Below, piece by piece: positions 17,368 to 25,974 of a stretch of DNA of 64,000 nt. The stretch lies in the NCBI GenBank assembly GCA_902779315.1, contig CACZBC010000001.1, positions 62,001 to 126,000 of the forward strand, in the 5' to 3' direction. Under the pieces are notes generated by a model. It searched no databases and was not told the DNA's origin. It was given only the letters and a program-made list of their open reading frames with translations. A program made the translations under genes and the position numbers. Every line of letters starts with the position of its first letter. Position 1 is the stretch's first letter. The stretch comes from an uncultured Bacteroidales bacterium. GTDB lineage: Bacteria > Bacteroidota > Bacteroidia > Bacteroidales > Bacteroidaceae.

Positions 17368-18555
17368 ATGAAGTCTAAAATTCTTTTTGTCATAGAGTCT
17401 CTCATTTGTGGTGGGGCAGAAAAGAGCCTTACAACGCTTCTGAACCTCATCGACTACAACAGATATGATGTATCTCTCCAGCTGTTTAATTATACTGGAG
17501 AGTTCATGAGATATGTCCCCCAACAAGTTAAACTCCTTCCGCAACTCCCATCTTCTGTAGTTGAAGGCATGAGTTTACCCCAACAGATCTTCACAGGCAA
17601 GTGGCGTGCTGCCAAAGCACATATTATTTTTTCATATCTAATACGTCAGAAGACTTGTATTAATAATAATGATATTTTTACCAGATATTGGAAGACATAC
17701 GGTCCCCTTATTTCCGCTAATCCTAATGAATATGATGTCGCTATCGCATATGGACAACGTCTCCCAACATTTTATGTGGCAACAAAAGTTAATGCAAAAA
17801 GAAAGTATGCCTGGATAAACATCATCCCCCAACTTAATGAAGTTAATCGTCAGTTCCAAAAGCCCATCTACAAACTATTTGATAAAGTCATTTGTGTGTC
17901 TGAGGCATCTCGTCAAAGATCAAAAGAACTGTTTGAATTATCAGACGAACGTACACGGATTGTTACAGATATCCTTGATCCTGCAATGGTAAACAGATTG
18001 GCCGATGAAATCCCTGAATTTGAGATTGATACTACTCGACCCATGATTCTTACCGTAGCACGTTTGGATTATGTATGCAAAGGTTATGATATAGCATTGG
18101 AGGCAGCCAAGATACTTCGCGATCGTGGCGTAAATTTTGTGTGGTATGCTCTGGGAAAGGGTGACTGTTATGCCGAGATGAAGAAATACATAGAAGAACA
18201 CAATCTTAATAATTATTTCATCCTTCTGGGAAGCACTTCAAATCCATATCCGTATTTCAAACGTTGCACTATCTACGCTCAGACATCTCGATATGAAGGT
18301 TATGGTATTTCAATTGCTGAAGCAAGAATGTTGAATCGTCCTGTTGTTTGTACGGAATTCGGGAGCGTATGGAAACAGATGGTTCAAGGCAAGAATGGCA
18401 TAGTTACCCCCATTAATCCTACCGCTGTTGCCGATGCCATTCAGACCCTTTTAACTGATAAAAATTTATACAACAGCATTCAACAATGCCAAATGCAAGA
18501 GGAAAAAGGGAATACATTTGAGATAGAAAACATATATTTTATTATAGACGAGTAG
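17368..18555 (+). CDS. Glycosyltransferase family 4 protein
   Basis: 395 residues from the ATG at 17368 (MKSKILFVIES); a TTG at 17335 inside the previous gene is rejected. SLICGGAEKSL near the start, LTVARLDYVCKGYD in the middle and SRYEGYGISIAEARMLNRPVV near the end are the expected GT-B/GT4 features, with the EAR motif in the place of E(x7)E. It should transfer a sugar from a nucleotide donor in the cytoplasm. The linkage is unknown. Confidence 0.88.
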   Translation: MKSKILFVIESLICGGAEKSLTTLLNLIDYNRYDVSLQLFNYTGEFMRYVPQQVKLLPQLPSSVVEGMSLPQQIFTGKWRAAKAHIIFSYLIRQKTCINNNDIFTRYWKTYGPLISANPNEYDVAIAYGQRLPTFYVATKVNAKRKYAWINIIPQLNEVNRQFQKPIYKLFDKVICVSEASRQRSKELFELSDERTRIVTDILDPAMVNRLADEIPEFEIDTTRPMILTVARLDYVCKGYDIALEAAKILRDRGVNFVWYALGKGDCYAEMKKYIEEHNLNNYFILLGSTSNPYPYFKRCTIYAQTSRYEGYGISIAEARMLNRPVVCTEFGSVWKQMVQGKNGIVTPINPTAVADAIQTLLTDKNLYNSIQQCQMQEEKGNTFEIENIYFIIDE

Positions 18556-18586
18556 GCCATTATTCCAAATAATGTTATTAGCTATT

Positions 18587-19840
18587 ATGAAAACAGTTAA
18601 TATAATAAAAGAGAATCAATTATGTACGGGTTGTGGAACATGTAACGTTATTTGTCCTCACGATGCGATTACTATGTCGTATTCTATTATAGGGCAGTTG
18701 ATGCCTAAGATTGATTCGACGAAATGTACAAATTGTGGCCTTTGTTATACTAATTGTCCAAGTTATGACAAAAGACGCCTAATATATAAAGGCGAGAAGA
18801 ATCCATATATAGGCAATGTTTTAGATGTGTATATTGGAAAAAGTGATAATGAAAAGATTTTTAAGAATTCCCAAAGCGGAGGAATGGTAACTGCGATATT
18901 GTCATTCCTGTTTGATGTCGGATTGATAGATAATGCAATAGTTTGTAGTAATGATTATGCAGAAAAGTGTAATCCCAAAGCTGTCATTGTCTCCAACAGT
19001 AGAGATTTATTATCATTCCAGAAATCTTCATATGTCCAGATTGACATGATTTCGGCCTTAAAAAATGTAAGGGAAAACAAAAGGATAGCAATCGTGGGGA
19101 CTTCTTGTGTTATTCAAGGAGCGTATTATCTTAAACGATTGGGTAAGTTTAATATTTCATATCTTATAGGACTAATTTGTGACAGAACTCTATGTAAGGC
19201 AGCTGCGGATGTGCTAATTGATGGATATTTTGCCGGTAAAAAAAAGAAAATTATATGGCGAGATAAAACTACAAGTTATAAAAATGCTTGCTTAATAGTA
19301 GAACGGTATGATGGTAAGCAAAAGAAGTTCTCTTCAGAAAGAAGGTTTTTATTAAAAGACCCTTTTACACCGCCTAGATGTAGACTTTGTTTCGACAAAT
19401 TAAACATCTATTCTGATATTACTTGTGGAGATCCTTGGGGAATGGAAAATGTTGATTGGACTAATGGAGCTTCGTTGATTTTGGTTCGCAGTAAAAAGGG
19501 TAAAGAGATTATAGATCAAATGAGCGAAGTATCTCTTACCCCATCAACTATTGAGATGGTAATAAAAGGACAAAAAATTACTCGTAGGATTAATAATGTT
19601 AAAAACACAATAGCTGAATACAGAAATAAAGGTTGGCTTTTACCTACTTATTACGATGACATAGAAAAGACTGATGTAGACCCCTATACATCTAATGTGG
19701 TTAATACATTTTTACAAGATTCTAAATTGGATGAAATAGCCTTAAAGAGGAAATACATACGTTATGTAAGAAAACAATTGTTTAAATCAAGAATAATAAG
19801 ATATATTGCATTGATTCGTAAAACGATGTGTCTTAATTAG
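18587..19840 (+). CDS. Fe-S protein, coenzyme F420 hydrogenase beta-subunit-like
   Basis: About 417 residues from the ATG at 18587 (MKTVNIIKEN); an ATG at 18572 is possible. Two ferredoxin motifs, CTGCGTCNVICP and CTNCGLCYTNCP, bind two 4Fe-4S clusters. The rest (SQSGGMVTAI, SSYVQ, VGTSCVIQGA, CGDPWG) matches the FrhB-like family often found beside pyruvyltransferase-family genes in Bacteroidales capsule loci. It may reduce a sugar or sugar-bound group; the substrate is not known. Confidence 0.85.
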   Translation: MKTVNIIKENQLCTGCGTCNVICPHDAITMSYSIIGQLMPKIDSTKCTNCGLCYTNCPSYDKRRLIYKGEKNPYIGNVLDVYIGKSDNEKIFKNSQSGGMVTAILSFLFDVGLIDNAIVCSNDYAEKCNPKAVIVSNSRDLLSFQKSSYVQIDMISALKNVRENKRIAIVGTSCVIQGAYYLKRLGKFNISYLIGLICDRTLCKAAADVLIDGYFAGKKKKIIWRDKTTSYKNACLIVERYDGKQKKFSSERRFLLKDPFTPPRCRLCFDKLNIYSDITCGDPWGMENVDWTNGASLILVRSKKGKEIIDQMSEVSLTPSTIEMVIKGQKITRRINNVKNTIAEYRNKGWLLPTYYDDIEKTDVDPYTSNVVNTFLQDSKLDEIALKRKYIRYVRKQLFKSRIIRYIALIRKTMCLN

Positions 19841-19860
19841 ACATAAATAGATGAATATAT

Positions 19861-21024
19861 ATGAATAGTAGAGTTGTTATTCAAATAGACGGCACAAATA
19901 GTGTGAATAAGGGTGCGGAGCTGATGCTCGAATCTATTTTAAATGAATTATTTCGAAGATTTGAGAATCCTTATGTTATATATAATGATTTATGTTTCGA
20001 AGATAATAGTAATGATAACCCCTTTACAAACGCCACGAGGGTTCATGTCCCTTTATTTCAACGTCCTTGTTTGAATAAAGCAATGAATCTTTTTCACGTG
20101 AAAGGTATATTGGCAAAAATAGGTATTAGTTTTTATCATAGAGTACTTTGGCATCCTCGTAAAGTAGATTATTTGTTAGATGCTTCAGGCTTTTATTACT
20201 CAGACAATTGGAATTTTACGGATAATCAGATATCTCTTTATACAAATTATTTAAAAAGGATGTCGGAAATGGGGGCCAAAATAGTATACCTCCCTCAAGC
20301 ATTTGGCCCATTTGAAAAGAAATCGACCCAGCAAATCATTTCATCTATTTTACAATATGCTTCTCTCATATATGTGAGAGATGATATATCTTACTCATAT
20401 TTTAAGAAATCTCGTATTTCAATCGATAAACTAAAACTTTCTGGAGATTTTACAATTTTATTGAAAGCAGACCTAAACCCTTCTATATATGATAAATATA
20501 CTAACTGTGTATGTATCATTCCCAATTCTAAAATGATAACTCATGGGAAGCTTACAAAAGATCGTTATATCTCTTTTGTCAAGGATGTGATAGAAATTTG
20601 TCAGGAAGAAGGAAGAAACTCGTTTCTTCTTAATCACGAAGGTTGGGGAGATGAGATTTTATGTAAAGAGATCGCTAATTGCACAGGACAAGAAGTAGTA
20701 ACAGGCTTAAGTGCTAAAGAAATAAAAGATATAATATCAAAAACATATTTAGTTATTTCTTCCAGATTCCATGGCGTGGCTAGTGCTTTAAATTGCTCTG
20801 TTCCATGCCTTTCAACCAGTTGGAGTCATAAATATCAAATGTTGTTTGATAAGTATCGCCAAGATGATTGTGTGTTAGATATTAATAGTAATAATTACAA
20901 AAGGCAAATAAACAAGATGTTGTCAGAAGACACTAATATGAAGGTTCGCTCTGATTTGTTATCTATCCATCCCTCTATAGTTGAAGAGGTCGAAAAAATG
21001 TGGGATGAAGTGTTCGCTTTATAA
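19861..21024 (+). CDS. Polysaccharide pyruvyl transferase family protein (second copy)
   Basis: 387 residues. It begins MNSRVVIQIDGTNSVNKGAE and contains LLDASGFYYSD, VYLPQAFGPFEKK and SSRFHGVASALNCSVP, the family pattern. It directly follows the Fe-S protein, the usual pairing. The sequence is AT-rich and clearly different from the copy at 16322, so it is not a recent duplicate. Confidence 0.82.
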   Translation: MNSRVVIQIDGTNSVNKGAELMLESILNELFRRFENPYVIYNDLCFEDNSNDNPFTNATRVHVPLFQRPCLNKAMNLFHVKGILAKIGISFYHRVLWHPRKVDYLLDASGFYYSDNWNFTDNQISLYTNYLKRMSEMGAKIVYLPQAFGPFEKKSTQQIISSILQYASLIYVRDDISYSYFKKSRISIDKLKLSGDFTILLKADLNPSIYDKYTNCVCIIPNSKMITHGKLTKDRYISFVKDVIEICQEEGRNSFLLNHEGWGDEILCKEIANCTGQEVVTGLSAKEIKDIISKTYLVISSRFHGVASALNCSVPCLSTSWSHKYQMLFDKYRQDDCVLDINSNNYKRQINKMLSEDTNMKVRSDLLSIHPSIVEEVEKMWDEVFAL

Positions 21025-21044
21025 ATAATAAGTTGGGAGTGGAA

Positions 21045-22082
21045 ATGAGATGTAAGGTTTCTGTAGTAATTCCAGTCTACAACGTCTACAGGTTTATTGA
21101 ACGTGGGCTGAAAAATGTACTTAGTCAAACCTGTCAGGACTTTGAAATACTCCTTTCAGACGACGGCAGTACAGATGGTAGTTATGAGGAATGCCAAGCG
21201 TGGGCTTTGAAAGACTCACGCATTCGTGTGCTCCATCAAGAGAATAAAGGGGCTGGTGCAGCTCGTAATCATGGTATTAATGAAGCAAAGGGGGAATTTA
21301 TTTACTTCTTTGATATAGACGACGAGATACGTCCTAATCTGCTGGAATATTGTGTCAGAACGATGAACGAAAAGGAAGTTGACTTCATTTGTTTTGGATA
21401 TGAAAATGTAGAAACCACATACAATAGCAAAGTAATCGTAGATTTCCCGGAAACGCACATTACGTCTAATTCAGAATTGAGAGATCTGTATGTTGATCAA
21501 TTTGTGATGAAGGTGAATGGATTTCCTTGGAACAAGTTCTATCGTAAATCGTTTCTGGATGAACATAACCTTAGATACGAAGACCAACGTATCCAGCAAG
21601 ATGAAGTTTTCAACTTAAAATGTTATAGATATCTAGAGAAGGCATATCTTTCGCCAGAAGTCCTTTACACATATTATGTGTATGAGAAAGGTAATACCCG
21701 TTCGCGTTTTATTCCAGACCGTTTTGATATCTATAAGTCTGTACGTGGACATTTTGAGGAATTGAAGAATTTTTGGTCATTGAATGACATCCGATTTAAT
21801 GATTATTTGGAGAAGCGTTTCTATACAAGTGTGATGCAATGTATGCTCTTCAATCTGACTCATTCAAATTGCAAGTGGACAAAGCAGCAAAAGAAAGATG
21901 AGATAGAGCGTATCATGACTGACCCCTTGACAATTCAGTGTTTCAAATATGCAGAAGTGCACGAGGTCGGTCTCGAACAGCGTTTATATCGAAAGGCCTG
22001 CAAGGATAAGAGTCTTGAGCAAATTAGGGCATACACTAGCTTATTTGGTATTCTCCACAGATGGCGAAAACTCATTATATAA
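21045..22082 (+). CDS. Glycosyltransferase family 2 protein
   Basis: 345 residues. SVVIPVYNVYRFIERGL, LLSDDGSTDGS and FFDIDDE (DxD) place it in the GT-A/GT2 fold. The start at 21045 is preceded by GGGAGTGG; a TTG at 21033 would add four residues. The C-terminal part resembles EpsJ/WcaA-like capsule enzymes. Donor and acceptor are unknown. Confidence 0.88.
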   Translation: MRCKVSVVIPVYNVYRFIERGLKNVLSQTCQDFEILLSDDGSTDGSYEECQAWALKDSRIRVLHQENKGAGAARNHGINEAKGEFIYFFDIDDEIRPNLLEYCVRTMNEKEVDFICFGYENVETTYNSKVIVDFPETHITSNSELRDLYVDQFVMKVNGFPWNKFYRKSFLDEHNLRYEDQRIQQDEVFNLKCYRYLEKAYLSPEVLYTYYVYEKGNTRSRFIPDRFDIYKSVRGHFEELKNFWSLNDIRFNDYLEKRFYTSVMQCMLFNLTHSNCKWTKQQKKDEIERIMTDPLTIQCFKYAEVHEVGLEQRLYRKACKDKSLEQIRAYTSLFGILHRWRKLII

Positions 22083-22110
22083 TTGTTCGATTAGTATATA
22101 TGTGACAATT

Positions 22111-23502
22111 ATGAAAAAACGTTTATTCATTTCCATCCACTACATGGAGATTGGTGGGGCGGAGATGGCATTGGTTGGCTTACTCCAAGCCTTGGATTAC
22201 ACCAAGTGCGATGTAGATCTGTTCCTCCATGCACATCGTGGTGAGATGATGCAGTTCATACCCAAGGAGGTGAACCTGTTGCCTGAGATAAAGGAGTATG
22301 CCCACATAGAATGTCCCATGAAGCAGGCTCTGCTCGATGGTTATTGGGGTGTCCTCTTTGGACGCTTGAAAGCGAAGTGGCTTACGAAGAGGTATTTGCG
22401 TAAAAAGGGTGTGACCGAAAGTGCAGCAGGATTGCAATATGTAGCAGATTGTGTATCGCCATTTCTTCCTTCATTGCATCAATTTGGAGAGTATGATTTG
22501 GCTATCAGTTTTCTCCAGCCACATAACTATGTTGCTGAGAAGGTTAAAGCCAAGAAGAAAATTTGTTGGATTCATACGGACTATACACAAATCGATATTA
22601 ATGTGGAGCAGGAATTGCCTGTTTGGTGTGCTTACGACCACATCATCTCTATCTCACCCGATGTAACCAAGACTTTCCTTCAGATCTTCCCCTCACTTTC
22701 AAGCAAGATAGTGGAGATGGAGAATATTCTTTCGCCGGAGTTTGTCCGAAAACGTTCAGAAGAATTCCAAGTGGAATTCAACGAAAACCAAAACCAAAAG
22801 GCTGCGTTTGAGCGAGAGCAGTGCCAAACTGGTTTGGATATTGCCGAGTGTGAGCAGTCAAGACCGCAGGTCAACGAAAATGCTGACGATAATTTTTCGC
22901 TAACCACTAAACGTTCACCGCTAAGCCATAAACATAACGATAACCATAACGATAACGAAAACCAAAACGAACACGTTATTCGTTTACTCTCCGTTGGTCG
23001 TTTCTGCGAAGCGAAGAACTACGATAATGTACCCGATATCTGTCATAAAATCAATTCAAAATTCAAAATTCAAAATTCAAAATTAAGAGTTAAGTGGTTT
23101 TTGATTGGATTTGGAGGGGACGAGGAACTCATCCGCAGGAAGATTGTGGAAGCTGGGATGCAGGATCATGTCATCATTCTCGGGAAGAAGTCCAATCCGT
23201 ATCCTTATATCAAGGCTTGTGACATCTATGTGCAGCCTTCACGATATGAGGGGAAGAGTGTGACAGTTCGTGAAGCTCAGATGCTCTGCAAGCCCGTTGT
23301 GGTGACGAATTATCCTACAGCTAAGAGCCAGATACAAGATGGCATAGATGGCAAAATTGTTTCGATGGATAATGAAGGTTGTGCAGAAGGTCTGGCAGAG
23401 TTCATACTTAATTCGAAGTTGCAAGAACAAATAATAGAATACCTTCGCTCACATGATTATGGGAACATGGCTGAAGTAGAAAAGCTTTATAAGCTTTTAT
23501 AA
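22111..23502 (+). CDS. Glycosyltransferase family 4 protein carrying three repeat insertions
   Basis: 463 residues from the ATG at 22111. IHYMEIGGAEMALVGLL, ISPDVTKTF, LLSVGRFCEAKNYD and SRYEGKSVTVREAQML are GT4 features. Between the two Rossmann halves (about residues 222-289) lies foreign sequence: an Asn-Glu-Asn-Gln tract, the 27-codon element (230-256) and an Asn-Asp/Asn-Glu tract (about 274-288). A fourth stretch (about 315-324) is coded by four TTCAAAA repeats. All keep the frame, and motifs on both sides are intact, so the enzyme may still work. It starts 28 bases after the GT2 gene. Confidence 0.88.
   Translation: MKKRLFISIHYMEIGGAEMALVGLLQALDYTKCDVDLFLHAHRGEMMQFIPKEVNLLPEIKEYAHIECPMKQALLDGYWGVLFGRLKAKWLTKRYLRKKGVTESAAGLQYVADCVSPFLPSLHQFGEYDLAISFLQPHNYVAEKVKAKKKICWIHTDYTQIDINVEQELPVWCAYDHIISISPDVTKTFLQIFPSLSSKIVEMENILSPEFVRKRSEEFQVEFNENQNQKAAFEREQCQTGLDIAECEQSRPQVNENADDNFSLTTKRSPLSHKHNDNHNDNENQNEHVIRLLSVGRFCEAKNYDNVPDICHKINSKFKIQNSKLRVKWFLIGFGGDEELIRRKIVEAGMQDHVIILGKKSNPYPYIKACDIYVQPSRYEGKSVTVREAQMLCKPVVVTNYPTAKSQIQDGIDGKIVSMDNEGCAEGLAEFILNSKLQEQIIEYLRSHDYGNMAEVEKLYKLL
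22798..22878 (+). repeat. 81-bp coding interspersed element, copy 1
   Basis: Encodes 27 residues that start KAA, contain EREQ, QTGL and AECEQSRP, and end VNE. 22 of 27 residues match copy 2 at 24147-24227 in a different enzyme family, in the same reading frame and of exactly equal length. AAC-GAA/CAA hexamers touch its left side. Confidence 0.9.
22929..22973 (+). repeat. AAC-NNN hexamer tract in GT4 gene
   Basis: Repeated AAC-GAT, AAC-CAT, AAC-GAA and AAC-CAA units read in frame as Asn alternating with His, Asp, Glu or Gln. A six-base unit can lengthen or shorten without breaking the frame. Confidence 0.85.
23055..23082 (+). repeat. TTCAAAA x4 heptamer tract in GT4 gene
   Basis: Four exact copies of a 7-bp unit inside the coding sequence, giving the stretch around FKIQNSKL between a beta-strand motif and KWFLIGFGG. 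A gain or loss of one unit would shift the frame. Confidence 0.9.
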
Positions 23503-23556
23503 ACGAAGACGAAAACGAAAAAGTATTGGTACGAAAACGAAAACGATAGCGAACAC
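23501..23556 (+). repeat. Intergenic AAC-GAA/GAC-GAA hexamer tract
   Basis: The gap between the GT4 and four-helix-bundle genes is almost wholly made of ACGAAA/ACGAAG/ACGATA-type units, the same family as the coding tracts nearby. Confidence 0.8.
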
Positions 23557-23557
23557 A

Positions 23558-23947
23558 ATGGATAAGGCGAGGAATTTTCGGCAATATAAGGTGTGGCAGG
23601 ATGCTGTGGAGTATTCATCAAAGATATACCAGCAGACTGATAAAATGCCGTGGTTTGAGAAGAAGGGGCTTTGCGATCAACTTCAACGTGCAGCTGTATC
23701 CATCAGCTCTAACATTGCCGAGGGTTCTGCCAAACCATCGAACGCCGAATTTGCCCATTATCTTGATATGGCGCTTGGCAGTGCCTACGAAGTCGAAACA
23801 CAACTCTTGATTGCCAACAAAGTTGGATACATCAAGAACGAAAACGAAGACGAAGACGGGAATGCGAACTACGAGGAGCTTCATAGGGGTATCGTAGATA
23901 TAGAAAAACAACTCGCAGGATTGATTAGAACACTCCGCGAACGATAA
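23558..23947 (+). CDS. Four-helix bundle protein (23S rRNA intervening-sequence protein family)
   Basis: 129 residues. RNFRQYKVWQDAVEYS, FEKKGLCDQLQRAAVSISSN and IAEGSA are hallmark motifs of the S23/IVP-like four-helix bundle family, common in Bacteroidetes surface-sugar clusters. The molecular role is not established. A stretch KNENEDEDGNAN (about 94-105), coded by hexamer units, sits in the loop before the last helix, where relatives are shorter. Confidence 0.85.
   Translation: MDKARNFRQYKVWQDAVEYSSKIYQQTDKMPWFEKKGLCDQLQRAAVSISSNIAEGSAKPSNAEFAHYLDMALGSAYEVETQLLIANKVGYIKNENEDEDGNANYEELHRGIVDIEKQLAGLIRTLRER
23836..23860 (+). repeat. AAC/GAC-GAA hexamer tract inside the four-helix bundle gene
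   Basis: Units AACGAA, AACGAA, GACGAA and GACGGG, in the same frame as the tracts in the glycosyltransferases (Asn/Asp-Glu). Confidence 0.8.
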
Positions 23948-24002
23948 CGGTTTTCGTTTTGGTTATGGTATTCGTAATTTAATTAAAAATTAAATTCCAA
24001 AT

Positions 24003-24881
24003 ATGATTCCAAAGATAATACATTATTGCTGGTTTGGGGGGAATCCCTTGCCTGAGTCAGCAAAGAAATGCATCGCATCGTGGCGGAAGTTCCTTCCGGA
24101 ATATGAAATATGGCAATGGTCGGAGGAGCTGGTAAGCTCCAACCCTAAGGCTGCGATTGAGCGAGAGCAAAACCAAACTGGTTTGAGTTCTGCCGAGTGT
24201 GAGCAGTCTCGACCAAAGGTCAACGAACACAAAAACGAAAAGAGTCTTTATGATAAGATTCTGCCGTTTGATGTGAACAGCATTCCATATACTCAGCAAG
24301 CATATGATGCTAAGAAATATGCGTTTGTGAGTGACTATGCTCGGTTTTGGATTCTCTATAAGTATGGAGGTCTCTATTTCGACACAGATGTGGAAGTTAT
24401 CAAACCTCTGGATGACATCATAGAACGAGGTCCGTTTATGGGGATTGAGGTAAGAGCCCAAGAAGGTGAATATCCTCAAGTTGCTCCTGGTCTCGGTTTG
24501 GGGGCAACTCCTGGCATGGAACTTTATCAGGTGTTGTTGGACAAGTATGCCACTTTAAGGTTCCAGAATGAGGATGGCTCTCTAAACCAGAAAACTATCG
24601 TTAAGTACAACACCGAAGTGCTCCAAGAGCAGGGATTGCTTCCTTCAAATAATCTCCAAGAAGTGGCAGGAGTCTGGATCTATCCTGCAGATTACTTCAA
24701 CCCTCTTGACAGCTTGACTGGCAAATTGAAATTGACAGACAACACACGTTCCATCCATTGGTACATGAACTCATGGAGCGATAGTTCTGCTTTCAGACAG
24801 TGGCTCTCCAGAATGTCACATCGTCTGTTTGGAACGAAACTGAATCAGCTGAAATCAAAATTTAATAAATCATCCCTGTAA
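24003..24881 (+). CDS. Glycosyltransferase family 32-like protein with 27-codon insertion
   Basis: 292 residues. PKIIHYCWFGG at the start, AFVSDYARFWILYKYGG and the DxD motif in LYFDTDVEV mark the Och1/capsular sugar-transferase family. In relatives the segment WxE is followed closely by FDVN..Y; here about 45 residues (49-95) containing the 27-codon element intervene between WSEE and FDVNSIPY. The insert precedes the catalytic DxD and keeps the frame. It acts in the cytoplasm on a lipid-linked glycan; the sugar is unknown. Confidence 0.88.
   Translation: MIPKIIHYCWFGGNPLPESAKKCIASWRKFLPEYEIWQWSEELVSSNPKAAIEREQNQTGLSSAECEQSRPKVNEHKNEKSLYDKILPFDVNSIPYTQQAYDAKKYAFVSDYARFWILYKYGGLYFDTDVEVIKPLDDIIERGPFMGIEVRAQEGEYPQVAPGLGLGATPGMELYQVLLDKYATLRFQNEDGSLNQKTIVKYNTEVLQEQGLLPSNNLQEVAGVWIYPADYFNPLDSLTGKLKLTDNTRSIHWYMNSWSDSSAFRQWLSRMSHRLFGTKLNQLKSKFNKSSL
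24147..24227 (+). repeat. 81-bp coding interspersed element, copy 2
   Basis: Same length, frame and motif order as copy 1 (KAA, EREQ, QTGL, AECEQSRP, VNE). It is followed by an Asn/Lys/Glu tract coded by AACACAAAAACG. The sequence before it in this gene is unrelated to that before copy 1, which locates the boundaries to within a few bases. Confidence 0.9.
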
Positions 24882-24895
24882 AATAAGGTTTTACA

Positions 24896-25972
24896 ATGTT
24901 ACCTGCTTCGTTATACTTCCCAGTTTATTTGCTTATTGTCACTTTCTTGACATTTTATGCCACACAGATGTATAATCAACGCATTTTAAGCGACTTAAAC
25001 AGAACCAAAACGTCTAAGCAAATTTATGCATTATTGGTTTGTACCTTCATTATTTTTTTTATTGGTATGCGTCCAGTAAGCGGAAAGTATTTTCTTGATA
25101 TGGCAAACTATAACACCAATTACGAAGTACTATTTGGGGAACGTTTCTGGTTTGATAGAGAAGCAGAGAATTTTTTCTTTGATAACTGGTTTGCCTGGAT
25201 GGCAAGTGAAAAGGTTGATATTACGTATGTGTTTTTAATTTTTGCTGCCATATATTTTAGTTTAATGTTTGTCGCATGTCGAAAACTTTTTCCTAAAGAT
25301 ACTTTTTTAGCATTTATGGTTTATCTCGCGGCATTCTCTACATTCTCATATGGCACGAATGGTATGAAAGCAGGCATGGCTGCATCTACGTTTTTGGTTG
25401 CATTGGCTTACTACGATAAATTGTGGATATCCATTCCACTCGCATTGTTCACTATGGGTCAACATCATTCCATGGCATTGGTCATTGCGTCTTACTTCCT
25501 TGTTCTGGTTGTAAAAAATCCCAAGTATTATTTTGGTGGGTGGGTTGTTTGTGTTATTATGGCAGCACTTCATATATCTTTCTTCCAATTTTTATTTGCG
25601 GGTTTTGCAGATGAACGTGGTTCTGAATATCTGTTAGGTGGACTTCATTCTGGATTCCGACTAGATTTTATAATATATAGTGCTGTTCCTGTAGCAATTG
25701 GATATTTAATGATATTTGAATATGGATTATTAAAGTCTAGAACATACAATATTATTCTAAATTTGTATCTGACGACAAACTCTTTCTGGATGTTGTGTAT
25801 GTATTCCAATTTTACGAATCGAATAGCTTATTTGAGTTGGTTCTTATATCCTATAGTTCTATTGTATCCATTTGTGAACATAATATGGCATAATCATCAA
25901 ATCAGGTATTTGAAATATGCCGTATATGGTCATCTTGCTTTCACCTTATTTATGATGCTTATATATTACTAA
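24896..25972 (+). CDS. EpsG family protein, likely capsule polymerase (Wzy-type)
   Basis: 358 residues with about nine or ten membrane segments. IGMRPVSG near 60, the FLAFMVYLAAF segment, YGTNGMKAGMA and TMGQHHSMALV fit the EpsG family. It is the only polymerase candidate in the locus, so it probably links the repeat units exported by the flippase at 11426. It is AT-rich and ends 2 bases before the next GT2 gene. Confidence 0.8.
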   Translation: MLPASLYFPVYLLIVTFLTFYATQMYNQRILSDLNRTKTSKQIYALLVCTFIIFFIGMRPVSGKYFLDMANYNTNYEVLFGERFWFDREAENFFFDNWFAWMASEKVDITYVFLIFAAIYFSLMFVACRKLFPKDTFLAFMVYLAAFSTFSYGTNGMKAGMAASTFLVALAYYDKLWISIPLALFTMGQHHSMALVIASYFLVLVVKNPKYYFGGWVVCVIMAALHISFFQFLFAGFADERGSEYLLGGLHSGFRLDFIIYSAVPVAIGYLMIFEYGLLKSRTYNIILNLYLTTNSFWMLCMYSNFTNRIAYLSWFLYPIVLLYPFVNIIWHNHQIRYLKYAVYGHLAFTLFMMLIYY

Positions 25973-25974
25973 GA

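Noticed and set aside
21949..22110. N-terminal extension of the repeat-bearing GT4 protein
   Set aside because: It lies within the preceding GT2 gene; the ATG at 22111 starts with the expected KKRLFISIHYMEIGGAE.
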